This document shows, piece after piece, positions 25,643 through 33,636 of a stretch of 64,000 nucleotides of DNA (position 1 is the first letter of the stretch; each line of letters begins with the position of its first letter). Origin of the DNA: Sandaracinaceae bacterium (lineage in GTDB: Bacteria; Myxococcota_A; Polyangia; Polyangiales; Sandaracinaceae). A model generated the notes under the pieces. That model saw nothing but the letters and a program-made list of their open reading frames with translations. It was not told where the DNA came from and ran no database searches. The stretch is from contig JAVJQK010000063.1 in the NCBI GenBank assembly GCA_040218145.1, positions 124,001 to 188,000 on the forward strand, given 5' to 3'. The position numbers and the translations under genes are program-made.

Positions 25643-26320
25643 TCAGTTGAGCTCGAACCCCGGGACGAGCGGGTGGCCCGCTCGGCACAGCGCGCAGTCG
25701 CTCGGCGCGTAGCGTGTCCACCGCGCGTCGAAGAGGCTCTCGACGGCCACGCCATCCACCTGGTCGAGGTTCGCGCCGAGCCGCGCGAAGGCGACGACGC
25801 GCACGTCCTCGGTCGCGGCGCGGGCGACGTCGAGCAGCGCGCGCGCCGACGCGCCCGTGGTCACGACGTCCAGCGCGACGATCACGGTGGCGGCCCCCTC
25901 GAGTGTGCCCCGAGCGACCTCACGGGTGGGGCGCCGCCCCTGGTCGATGGCCACGCTCGCCTCCCCGGACCCGACCACGCGGGCGAGGGCGGACGCGAAG
26001 AAGCGCCCCGCGTTGTCCGCCGAGAGCACGACGGCGTCCGAGCCCGGCGCGAGCCCGAGCGCGTCCACGGCGACCCGCGCGATCAGCGCGGCGTTCTCGG
26101 CGCGGTAGGCGAGCTGCCCGAACCGGAGGAAGTACTCGGTGTGGGGTCCGCTCTGCAGCCGGAAGTGTCCCCGGAGGAGCGCCCCGGTCGACGCGATCAG
26201 CTCGACGAGCGGCGCCGCCGCCTCCTCCTCGATGCGAGGGGAGAGCTGCCGTCGCGCCTCGATCGGATCACGCAGACGCAAGGGTCGATCCCACGAATGG
26301 CTGCACGGCGATGCCGTCAT
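25643..26320 (-). CDS. Orotate phosphoribosyltransferase-like protein (PyrE-like)
   Basis: Up to 225 residues. It has the type I phosphoribosyltransferase pattern: an SGPHTEYFLRF segment like the OMP-binding strand of PyrE, a core Rossmann-like region and the PRPP motif VIVALDVVTTGAS. The canonical Glu-Asp of that motif is replaced by Leu-Asp. The tail CALCRAGHPLVPGF matches the CPLC-x-G-x-PL tail of some orotate phosphoribosyltransferases. The start is uncertain: the only ATG (26320) overlaps the upstream gene by 53 bp, and a TTG at 26281 would cut that to 14 bp. Location behind a winged-helix gene suggests a regulated or specialised enzyme, not housekeeping PyrE. Confidence 0.7.
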   Translation of the reverse strand: MTASPCSHSWDRPLRLRDPIEARRQLSPRIEEEAAAPLVELIASTGALLRGHFRLQSGPHTEYFLRFGQLAYRAENAALIARVAVDALGLAPGSDAVVLSADNAGRFFASALARVVGSGEASVAIDQGRRPTREVARGTLEGAATVIVALDVVTTGASARALLDVARAATEDVRVVAFARLGANLDQVDGVAVESLFDARWTRYAPSDCALCRAGHPLVPGFELN

Positions 26321-27326
26321 CTCCGAGGGGGAACGCGACGTAGAGCTTCTCGTGCGGGATGCTCTCGCCGAGCGCGCGGGCCACGGTGCGGTCCGTGACC
26401 ACGCACGCGGCGAAGCCGCGGCTCAGTTGCTCGGCCAGCCGGAACGGCACGACATCGACCACCTGACGGACCGCTCCCGCGCTCAACGCTTCTTGCCACG
26501 ATCCGATCTCGTCCGTGGTCAACACGGCGTCCGGAGGCACGCCTACGAAGGCCTCCGCGAGCTGGTCCGGGCGTGCGAGCACCGCGTCCCATCGCTCGCC
26601 GTCCCGCCCCCAGCGAACGCGGCCATCCATCTTCAGATCGAGCAGCGTGCACATCTCGGCCGCCTCGAGGAAGGACCGCACCAGACGCGCGCGCTCATCG
26701 CTCTCGACCGTCACGCAGGCGCAGAGCTCCTCCTCCGTCACCTCGCGCGCGCAACGGAGGAGGCTCGTCATCGCGACCACGTCCGCGATGAGCTGGTCGT
26801 CTCGCGACGGTCTCTCCGCCTCGAGCTCGAGCGCGAGCCGGTGTCCGCGCGCGCTGAGCTGCCGCGGCCGCCGGCGCTTGTCACCCGCAGGGGCCGGCTC
26901 CACCAGACCCAGCTGCTCGAGCTTCTGGAGCTTGCGCGTCCAGCCGCCGTTGTTCGGCGCGTCGCCGATGGCCTCGGCCAGCTCCGTCGGCGTCATCGCG
27001 CGCTCCCCCAACGCCACAATGATGGCGTCCAGATCCGCCGCCGCCTCGATCGCCTGGCGTGCCGCGGCCCGCTCCGACGCGTCGGACATGGCTGACGACG
27101 TGGCCGCGAGCAGATCGGAGAGCGCCGAGAGATACCCCCTGTCGAACGCGTCGCGTCCGCGTCGCGCCCGCCCGAAAGCACGGGAGAGCTTCCGCGCCTC
27201 GTCGGCCACGAGGTGCGAGGACGCCACGGCGTGGCCCAGCTCGGACGCGAGTTGCGCCAGCCCAGACCGCTCCTTCGCGCGGGCGACGCGTCGCTTCAAC
27301 GCTGCGAACACCGTCTCGTCGGCCAT
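26268..27326 (-). CDS. Winged-helix DNA-binding protein
   Basis: A 352-residue protein. Residues 112-145 form a MarR/ArsR-like winged helix (MTPTELAEAIGDAPNNGG, then RKLQKLEQLGLVE). The N-terminal 110 residues are helical and basic. The C-terminal 150 residues form a mixed alpha/beta domain of unknown type (with VVDVVPFRLAEQLSRGFAAC). The ATG at 27326 is preceded by GGGAGG, which decides it over the upstream frame start. It lies between a C-N hydrolase gene (58 bp upstream) and the PyrE-like gene (overlapping). A regulator of this set is the simplest reading; the inverted repeat at 28762-28791 is a candidate target. Confidence 0.7.
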   Translation of the reverse strand: MADETVFAALKRRVARAKERSGLAQLASELGHAVASSHLVADEARKLSRAFGRARRGRDAFDRGYLSALSDLLAATSSAMSDASERAAARQAIEAAADLDAIIVALGERAMTPTELAEAIGDAPNNGGWTRKLQKLEQLGLVEPAPAGDKRRRPRQLSARGHRLALELEAERPSRDDQLIADVVAMTSLLRCAREVTEEELCACVTVESDERARLVRSFLEAAEMCTLLDLKMDGRVRWGRDGERWDAVLARPDQLAEAFVGVPPDAVLTTDEIGSWQEALSAGAVRQVVDVVPFRLAEQLSRGFAACVVTDRTVARALGESIPHEKLYVAFPLGDDGIAVQPFVGSTLASA

Positions 27327-27384
27327 GCCTGCCTCCCTACGGCCCTCGATGATAGTGATGAACCCTTGATACGTCAAACACTCG

Positions 27385-28746
27385 TCAAGTATCTGGTTCC
27401 CACGGGCCGTCGCACAAGGTGATCCAGCGCAGGCCGGGGGCGGGAGAAGCGGCCGTGTGGAGGATCGCTGCGGCCTCGCGGCGAGGCCGCGCCAGGATCG
27501 CGGACACGCCTTCCCCCCGGCCCGGTCGCTGGTTCACCACCACCACGTGCGCCTGCCGACGCTGCGCGAGGTTGCTCGCGCCGCTCGCGAACACGCCCGT
27601 GGTCTCGCTGCACGCGGGGACTAGGACCAGGCTCGCCCGAAGATCCGCGGCGAAGCGCGCGAGGGCCTCGTCGATGAAGTCCTTGCAGATCAACACCAGG
27701 AGCGATTGCCAGCGCCCGGTCAGGAGCCTGAGCGTGTGTCCGGAGCGCCGGATGTCCTCCTCGAGGTCCACCTCGCCGACGCGGAGCACGAAGGGCGTGA
27801 TCTTGGGTTGCTGCGTCCGCAGGGGCTCGTCTTCGCGCGGCGCGGCGATCACGGCCAGGTTCGCGAGGCCCTCGCCGTCCCTGTGGTGCGCGCTCCCACA
27901 GACCGCGACGCGGAGGTTCTCGGCGCTGTCTTCGACCCAGCTGGCGACGGCGGCGAGCCCCTCTGCGTCCAGGCACAGCTCGGGCAGCATGGCGAGATGT
28001 GCGCCGCGGGCGTCGGCCTCGGCGAGCAGCGCCAGCGCCTCGTCTCTTCGCACCTCGGGTTGCCTCGGTCGGACATCGAAGAAGACCCGTCGGTCCTGAT
28101 CCAGGTCCCACGCGAGCTCCGTCCCGAGGACGAGCGCCGCGACCCCGGACCGGGGCTCGAGGTCGTCCAGCACATGCCAGCCGGGCACCCACTCGAGCTT
28201 CGCGCCGTGCGGGACCTCTGGCCGTAACCCTCCGCGGGAGGCCAGCGTGCCCGGGCGGGTTGCGCCCAGACGGTCGGGCCGCGGAGCCATGTCCCCCCGG
28301 TACACGACACGAAATTGCCCGTCGGTTTGCGCGAAGGGCGAGCAGAAAGGGAGCAGGTCGTCTGCGTCGAGTGTCCGGGCGCCCCCGGCCGCGAGGTGGT
28401 CGTGAAATCGAGCGCCGAGCGCCTCCTCCAGCGCGAGCGCCAGCTGCTGCGCGACGAGCCCCTCGACTCCGCCCTTCACGGCCGCGTCGACGGACGCGAC
28501 TTGCTCCTCCGCCACCGCCCGGAGCCGCGCCCGGACCTGGGCTGGGAGGTCCAGGGTGAGGGGCCCCGAGAGCCCCTCCACGAACGCGCGCGTCGCGGCA
28601 TGCCCGACCTCGATCCCGACTCGCTCGTTGCGCGCCAGCTCGACCTGGCTCCCCCGCGATCGCGCGAGCACGAGCGCGCGTCGCGTCAGCTCCACCGCAT
28701 CCACGTGGCGGTCCGCCAAGGCGTCCATCAGCGCCGCGAACGTCAT
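27385..28746 (-). CDS. C-N hydrolase (nitrilase-fold) protein with novel N-terminal region
   Basis: A 453-residue protein. The C-terminal half (about 200-450) has the nitrilase fold with the expected Glu-Lys-Cys order: Glu in LPELCLDAEG (about 254), Lys in QPKITPF (about 314) and Cys in LLVLICKDF (about 353). The first 190 residues are helical and resemble no family I know. Nitrilase-fold enzymes cleave C-N bonds in amides and nitriles, and the domain also occurs in several phage-defence proteins. The ATG follows GGAGAG at about 9 bases. It is first in a minus-strand group with a winged-helix protein, a PyrE-like enzyme and a membrane protein. Substrate unknown. Confidence 0.75.
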   Translation of the reverse strand: MTFAALMDALADRHVDAVELTRRALVLARSRGSQVELARNERVGIEVGHAATRAFVEGLSGPLTLDLPAQVRARLRAVAEEQVASVDAAVKGGVEGLVAQQLALALEEALGARFHDHLAAGGARTLDADDLLPFCSPFAQTDGQFRVVYRGDMAPRPDRLGATRPGTLASRGGLRPEVPHGAKLEWVPGWHVLDDLEPRSGVAALVLGTELAWDLDQDRRVFFDVRPRQPEVRRDEALALLAEADARGAHLAMLPELCLDAEGLAAVASWVEDSAENLRVAVCGSAHHRDGEGLANLAVIAAPREDEPLRTQQPKITPFVLRVGEVDLEEDIRRSGHTLRLLTGRWQSLLVLICKDFIDEALARFAADLRASLVLVPACSETTGVFASGASNLAQRRQAHVVVVNQRPGRGEGVSAILARPRREAAAILHTAASPAPGLRWITLCDGPWEPDT

Positions 28747-28761
28747 CGCGATTCGCTCTCC

Positions 28762-28791
28762 GTGAGCCCCCACAACCCCCTCCCGGCTCAC
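28762..28791. promoter_or_regulatory. Inverted repeat, candidate operator of the C-N hydrolase gene
   Basis: GTGAGCC and GGCTCAC face each other with 16 bases between them, just downstream of the predicted -10 box and 15 bases before the start codon. A protein bound here would block transcription. The adjacent winged-helix protein is the obvious candidate, but this is inference. Confidence 0.4.
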
Positions 28792-28792
28792 G

Positions 28793-28821
28793 AGCCTATC
28801 CGCGTGGGCTCCGCATGACAA
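28793..28821 (-). promoter_or_regulatory. Promoter of the C-N hydrolase group
   Basis: On the minus strand TTGTCA (28816-28821) and TAGGCT (28793-28798) are 17 bp apart, an ideal spacing. The predicted transcript start falls inside the inverted repeat at 28762-28791. Confidence 0.5.
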
Positions 28822-28881
28822 CGTGAGCGATGGTGACTCATCGGTTGTCGGAGAGTTGGCCGCGTGGTGGCCGAGGCGCCC

Positions 28882-29355
28882 ATGGCCAACGCCAAGATGG
28901 TTGCGGGGACCGCCGTCCTCGTCTCGCTCCTCCTCACGAGCTGCGGTCCCACGCCGCCTGAGGGATACGAGCGCTCCTTCTTCGTGCGCGCCAACTACAC
29001 TCTCAACTTCGACGATCCCTCCATCCCGCTCTCGACGTTCACCGACTCGTACGAGCTGTTCGTCGGCGACCACGGCGACGCCGACTACGTGGCGACGATG
29101 GGCCCCTGTCGCATCGTCATGGAGCAGCGGGGGCTGCCGCCCTCCGGCGCGATCCAGCTCTCTCCCATCCCGTTCCCGGTCGAGTGCAGCTACGAGTCCG
29201 CTGACGGGTCCGTCTATGACCTCGAGTTCACCATGGCGGACATCAACTGGAGCGTGGACCGCTTCGACGCGTATCTCGACGGCAGCTTCGTCAGCCGCGC
29301 GCAGGGCCGCGAAGACCGGACGGGCAGCTACAGGGTCTTCGTCGATGGTTTCTGA
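28882..29355 (+). CDS. Small lipoprotein
   Basis: A 157-residue predicted lipoprotein with leader ending in LTSC (Cys21). The mature chain is beta-rich with few cysteines (for example FFVRANYTLNFDDPS and DRFDAYLDGSFVSR), which sets it apart from the Cys-rich lipoproteins nearby. No family recognised. The ATG at 28882 was preferred over 28864 because it starts the signal sequence at the usual distance and is preceded by a GAGG-like site. It is divergent from the C-N hydrolase group. Confidence 0.65.
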   Translation: MANAKMVAGTAVLVSLLLTSCGPTPPEGYERSFFVRANYTLNFDDPSIPLSTFTDSYELFVGDHGDADYVATMGPCRIVMEQRGLPPSGAIQLSPIPFPVECSYESADGSVYDLEFTMADINWSVDRFDAYLDGSFVSRAQGREDRTGSYRVFVDGF

Positions 29356-29498
29356 CGGTCGCTCCGCCCTGAACTGCCGAGCCTCTTGGCCGAGGTGAGG
29401 GAGCGGTGGCCCTCTGGGTCGGCTCGCTCACCCGCATCCCCCTGGCCCTGCTGCTGATCACTCGCCGTCTTCCGGCCGAGCGGGGCCGCGGAGATCAT

Positions 29499-29512
29499 CC
29501 CCCACGTGGGGG
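29499..29512. terminator. 14-bp palindrome between convergent lipoprotein genes
   Basis: CCCCCACGTGGGGG is perfectly self-complementary. It lies in the 201-bp gap between the ends of the genes at 28882-29355 and 29557-30150. It may serve as a bidirectional terminator or a protein-binding site; no T run follows on either strand. Nothing else was seen in the gap. Confidence 0.3.
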
Positions 29513-29556
29513 CGCGTGCGGGTGTCGCGACCGACGATCGGTTTCCCGTGGAGGAG

Positions 29557-30150
29557 CTACGGTGCGGTCTCGCCCTCCGGGGCACAAGTGCCCCCGTCCA
29601 CGCACACCAGCCCTTGGTTGCACGTCTGGTTCCCGTAGCAGGTCCCGCCCTCTTCCCCGGTCAGAGGGCCGTCCGGGGGCGTGTCGCAGACGCCGCGTTG
29701 CGTGCACACGAGACCCTGGTTGCAGGTGCCGTTGCCGTAGCACGGGCCGCCGTCGGTGCCGTCCGCGGCTACGAGAGCGGACGCCTCGCATCGCTGCTGT
29801 GGGGTGCACGAGAGACCCTCGTTGCAGGTGCCGTTGCCGTAGCAAGGTCCGCCGCTCGTGCCGGCGTCGGCTCCCGACTCGGTCGTCGCCTCCTGCGTGA
29901 TGTCCGTGTTGAGGACCCAATCGTCCCGTGTGTCGACGTAGCGCCCCCGGCGGCCACAGCCGCTCGCTTCCGCTTGGGTGCCGCCCCAGCCCCAGTCGCC
30001 GCTGATGGTTCGGACCTCCACCTCGGCAGCGTCACAAGCCAAGTCGCCCGACGCGATCGTGCGGAGGCGGGTCTGCGCCGCTCCAGCACAGCCGCTGGCG
30101 CCGAGGGCTACGCTCAGCAGAGTCATCGCGAGGTGGGCAACGCGGACCAT
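29557..30150 (-). CDS. Lipoprotein with three CYGN Cys-rich repeats
   Basis: A 197-residue predicted lipoprotein. The leader ends in ASGC (Cys21). A spacer of about 80 residues follows, then three tandem repeats of about 30 residues, each with the core CYGNxTCNxGL and a following Cys. The repeat looks like a small disulphide module of EGF- or DUF-type spacing found in myxobacterial surface proteins. The ATG is preceded by GGAGAGG, which decides it over earlier in-frame starts. Function unknown. Confidence 0.7.
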   Translation of the reverse strand: MVRVAHLAMTLLSVALGASGCAGAAQTRLRTIASGDLACDAAEVEVRTISGDWGWGGTQAEASGCGRRGRYVDTRDDWVLNTDITQEATTESGADAGTSGGPCYGNGTCNEGLSCTPQQRCEASALVAADGTDGGPCYGNGTCNQGLVCTQRGVCDTPPDGPLTGEEGGTCYGNQTCNQGLVCVDGGTCAPEGETAP

Positions 30151-30498
30151 CGATCCTCTCCTGTTCTCTCCGGTCGGGCGCCGACCTCTCGTCGGTGCTC
30201 CAAGCCCCTCGGGCGGGGGGACGCTCTTCGTCATCTCATACCGCCATTGGCGACAAGACGGAAGGCGTGTCTGTTCCTCGCGTGAGAGACCGGCGAAGTG
30301 GGCCCGAGCGTCGCAGGTGTGGATCAACAGCGATCTAGCGTCCCCATGTCACCACGCGGCGACCGGCGCGAGGATAGCTCAGCTGAGCTCGAAACCGGGG
30401 AAGAGTGCAGAGGCCACGCCCGGGGGAAATCCGGCGTGGCGTCTTCCTGTCTACGAGGCGCTCGCGTGTCAGTGTTGGTTGAGGTAGGTTGAGCGCCG
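30151..30498. other. 348-bp gap without a gene, with remnant and hairpin
   Basis: This divergent gap between two Cys-rich lipoprotein genes has no convincing coding frame. Bases 30369-30410 resemble 25632-25672, the end of the PyrE-like gene plus the -10 box behind it; the minus strand here can be read as LFPGFELS and stop. Bases 30413-30440 form a hairpin with 8-bp arms (GCCACGCC/GGCGTGGC). The right end holds the promoter of the next gene. Confidence 0.5.
30485..30490 (+). promoter_or_regulatory. -10 box (TAGGTT) of the lipoprotein gene at 30499
   Basis: TAGGTT lies 8 bases before the ATG with no ribosome-binding site, consistent with leaderless transcription. Confidence 0.4.
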
Positions 30499-31626
30499 AT
30501 GAACACTCAGTTGATGCCCGCGTGGTCCGTGAAGCTCGCCCTGGTTTCCAGCTTCGTCGCCGCCGTCGCGGGCTGCGATGGCGGGCCCGCCTCGGCGGGC
30601 GACGCGGGGCGGCTCGTCGTGATGGATTCCGGCTACGACGCCGGCGTACCCGTCTGTGAAGGGACGCCGCAGGCCTGCTCGGAGTACGCCGTGGACGCAT
30701 GTAGCGCCGTCGCCGGCTGCGGGGTGATGGGCACCTGCGCCGGATTTCGCCCCTCGTGCGCGGCGGGGACACGCAGCGAGTGCGTCGCCATCCGTGGGTG
30801 TCGTTGGGAGATGGACCTCTACTGCGGCGGTTCTGCCGCCGAGTGCTCTACCTATGGGTCCGACTTCGAGTGTCGGGGGGTGGGCTGTGAGTGGCGCGCC
30901 GGGACCATGTGTCAGGGGACGCCGCGACCGTGCGCGCGCCTGAGCAGGGCGCAATGTGCGGGAACCCCGGGTTGTCGTCTGATCGGAGCGGCGGACGCGG
31001 GGCCGCAGGACGCGGGTGACGCCTCCACGCCCGACGGAGGTGGCGACTGCGACCCCCTGCCCGGCGATTGCCATCCGTACTACGACGCGGACTGCGGCTG
31101 CGAGTACTCCACGAGCGACGCGCGCTACGCTTGCGACCGCGCCGGCAGCGTCGCGGAGGGCGGAAGCTGCGACGGCCGGGGACAGTGCGCGGCGGGTCTG
31201 ATCTGCCTGCGCGGGATCAACAGCGACCCTGGCGAGTGTCGCCGACGCTGCGAGGCAGACGGCGAGTGTGGCGCCGGGGAGCGCTGCGCCTTCATCGACG
31301 ACGACCGCTCGGCGGCTTGCACCGGCTTCTGTCTCCCGGTCTCCGAGTGCTCCATGGAGCGGCAGGACTGCCCGGCCGGAGAGGGCTGCTATCTCTTCCC
31401 GGACGACGACGTCGCGCACTTCTTCTGCCATCCCGAGGGGCGGGGGACCGAGGAGGACATCTGTCCGCGACGTCGCTCCATGGCCTGCGAGCCTGGCCTG
31501 CTCTGCGCGCCCCACTACTTTCGGCCCTCCTCACATCGGTGTCAGCCCCTGTGCACCACCGACGCGGACTGCGGCGTCCTCAGCCGCTGCACCGGCGAGA
31601 CGGCGGGCCTCATGCACTGTCGCTGA
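30499..31626 (+). CDS. Large Cys-rich lipoprotein
   Basis: A 375-residue predicted lipoprotein: leader ending in VAGC (Cys26), a first Cys-rich part (about 50-165), an Asp/Ala/Gly linker (about 170-185) and a second Cys-rich part (about 188-375). The second part has runs of the form C-x3-GECGAGERC and DADCGVLSRC, typical of the disulphide modules of myxobacterial secreted proteins. It holds more than forty cysteines. No enzyme motif is visible. It converges with the HD-GYP gene, separated by a strong inverted repeat. Confidence 0.7.
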   Translation: MNTQLMPAWSVKLALVSSFVAAVAGCDGGPASAGDAGRLVVMDSGYDAGVPVCEGTPQACSEYAVDACSAVAGCGVMGTCAGFRPSCAAGTRSECVAIRGCRWEMDLYCGGSAAECSTYGSDFECRGVGCEWRAGTMCQGTPRPCARLSRAQCAGTPGCRLIGAADAGPQDAGDASTPDGGGDCDPLPGDCHPYYDADCGCEYSTSDARYACDRAGSVAEGGSCDGRGQCAAGLICLRGINSDPGECRRRCEADGECGAGERCAFIDDDRSAACTGFCLPVSECSMERQDCPAGEGCYLFPDDDVAHFFCHPEGRGTEEDICPRRRSMACEPGLLCAPHYFRPSSHRCQPLCTTDADCGVLSRCTGETAGLMHCR

Positions 31627-31647
31627 CGGGCCTTGCCGCTGATCTCG

Positions 31648-31696
31648 GCTGGCCCCCAGAGGGCCGAGACCGAGCTGTCGAGTCTGGGGGCCCAGC
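31648..31696. terminator. Bidirectional terminator-like inverted repeat
   Basis: A 13-base arm (31648-31660) pairs with 31683-31696 with one bulged C around a 22-base loop. A shorter alternative hairpin (TCTCGG/CCGAGA) is nested at 31643-31669. It fills the 75-bp gap between the convergent lipoprotein and HD-GYP genes. Confidence 0.5.
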
Positions 31697-31701
31697 GGCG
31701 C

Positions 31702-33636
31702 TCAGTACTCCAGGTCCTTCTCGACCTCGAGGTAGACCTCGGCGTCGACGAAGGTCTGGACGAGGTCGCCGTCGATGTTGCCGTCCTTGACCTCGAAGCC
31801 GAGGATGGCGAGCGCGCGCTCGCGGGGGACGGCCTTCTTGTACGGGCGGTCGCGGGCGGTGAGCGCGTCGTAGATGTCGGCGATCGTCATGATCTTCGAC
31901 TGCAAGGGGATGTGCACGTCGGTCAGCCCCTTGGGGTAGCCGCTGCCGTTGAGCTTCTCGTGGTGCGCGCCCGCGATCTCCGGGACGCGGAGGAAGTTCT
32001 TGCCCCACGGGATGCGCGAGAGGAAGTCGTAGGTGTGCACGACGTGGGAGCGGATCTCGTCGATCTCGTCGAGGTTCAGCGAGCCGCGCGTGATCTGCAG
32101 GGACTCGACCTCGCGCGGGCTCAGGAGCGCGCGCGCGTCGCCCTCGGGCATGGGGTAGGCGGTCTGGCCCAGCTCCGCGATGCGGCCGAAGTCACCCTCG
32201 CTCATCACGGTCGGCTCGTTCGCCTCGGCGATGACGCCCCAGGCCTCGTCCAGCTCGGCGTGGCGGCGGGCGAGCTCCTCGTCGAGCCGCGCCAGGTCGC
32301 TCGCGCCCGCGCCCTCGACCATCGCGCTGACCTTGCGGGCGAGCACGTCGGCCTCGGTGGCCTTGCGCACGTAGGCGATGCGCGCGTGGATCTCGCGCAG
32401 CTCGTGCGGGTAGAGCTTCTTCGCCTTCACGAGCACCTGCTCGCGCACGCCGATCTTGCCGAAGTCGTGCAGCAGGGCGGCGTACTCGAGCTCCTGCAGA
32501 TCGCGGCGGGTGAAGCGCACGTCCTTGAAGCGGCCGTCCGGCGCGCGGTCGCAGACCTCGGCCAGGCGCGTGCTCAGGACGCTGACGCGCAGGCTGTGGC
32601 CGCTCGTGGTCGGGTCGCGCGCCTCGATGGCCTGCACGCTCGCGCGCACGAAGCCCTCGAAGATGGAGCGGATCTCGTCGTAGAGGAGCGCGTTCTCGAG
32701 CGCGATGCCCGCCTGCGAGGCGAGGGTGGCGAGGAGATCGACGCTCCGCGGGTCGAAGGGGATCACCTCCTCGACCACGCTCTGCTTGGAGGAGAGGCGC
32801 TTCTCCGGGCTGCGCTTCTTGTTGATCAGCTGGATGACGCCGATGACCTCGTCCTCGGCGCTGATCATCGGCATCGTCACCATCGACTTGGTGCGGTAGC
32901 CGACGCGCTCGTCGAAGCTGCGGTCGAAGCCGAAGGGCTGGTCGTCGCCGATCTCGTAGACGTCCGGGATGTTGATCGGGCGGCGCGTCACCACCGCCGC
33001 GCCCGCGATGGAGCGGGTGGAGATGGGGATGGTGAACTCGCTCGACTCGAAGTCGCAGGACTCGTTCTGGCTGAGCTTGAAGCGCAGCTTCGGCTCGCCC
33101 TCTTCTTGCGGGTCGATGACGTAGATGCTGCCCGCGTCGGCGCCCGTGATGAACCGGCTCTTCTCGAGGATGAGGTGGAGCAGGCGATCGATGTTGCGCT
33201 CCTGGGTGATCGCGCGGGCGATCTCGACCAGCTCGCTCAGCTCGTAGCGGTAGCGACGGATGGAGCGGCTGCGGCGCTCGGCCTTGAGGCGCAGCTCCAC
33301 TCGCTCGAGGGTGCCCTGGAGCGCGAGGTGCAAGGCGTGTGGCGCGTCGAGGGCGTGCAGGGTGGCGAGCACGACCCGCTCGGGGAGGCGCGCGAGCACG
33401 TCCTCGGGCGGCGGGCCGACGAGGATGACGCCGACGTGACCGACGCTGAAGCGCTCGGTGTAGGGGCTCAGCGCGCCGGTGCCGAGGCCCTCGACGGGCA
33501 CGACGACCACGAGGGCGTCGTCGCGCTGGACCTCGACGACGGGGCCGGCGACGCGCACGTCGAGGCGACCGAGCTTGGCGTCGGACGCGATCTGCGCGAC
33601 CCGCTCCGGGTCGAACGTGCCCCCCTCAGTCGTCAT
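31702..33636 (-). CDS. GAF plus HD-GYP cyclic-di-GMP phosphodiesterase
   Basis: A 644-residue soluble protein. The N-terminal 120 residues are unassigned, a GAF domain follows (about 140-320), and then an HD-GYP domain with the metal motif HDFGKIG (about 390) and the signature HHEKLNGSGYP (about 559). HD-GYP enzymes degrade cyclic di-GMP. Between the HD motif and the helix LNLDEIDEIRSH (about 519) there are about 110 extra residues not found in the usual compact domain. The start overlaps the end of phoH by 11 bp, so the two are coupled. The GAF ligand is unknown. Confidence 0.86.
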   Translation of the reverse strand: MTTEGGTFDPERVAQIASDAKLGRLDVRVAGPVVEVQRDDALVVVVPVEGLGTGALSPYTERFSVGHVGVILVGPPPEDVLARLPERVVLATLHALDAPHALHLALQGTLERVELRLKAERRSRSIRRYRYELSELVEIARAITQERNIDRLLHLILEKSRFITGADAGSIYVIDPQEEGEPKLRFKLSQNESCDFESSEFTIPISTRSIAGAAVVTRRPINIPDVYEIGDDQPFGFDRSFDERVGYRTKSMVTMPMISAEDEVIGVIQLINKKRSPEKRLSSKQSVVEEVIPFDPRSVDLLATLASQAGIALENALLYDEIRSIFEGFVRASVQAIEARDPTTSGHSLRVSVLSTRLAEVCDRAPDGRFKDVRFTRRDLQELEYAALLHDFGKIGVREQVLVKAKKLYPHELREIHARIAYVRKATEADVLARKVSAMVEGAGASDLARLDEELARRHAELDEAWGVIAEANEPTVMSEGDFGRIAELGQTAYPMPEGDARALLSPREVESLQITRGSLNLDEIDEIRSHVVHTYDFLSRIPWGKNFLRVPEIAGAHHEKLNGSGYPKGLTDVHIPLQSKIMTIADIYDALTARDRPYKKAVPRERALAILGFEVKDGNIDGDLVQTFVDAEVYLEVEKDLEY

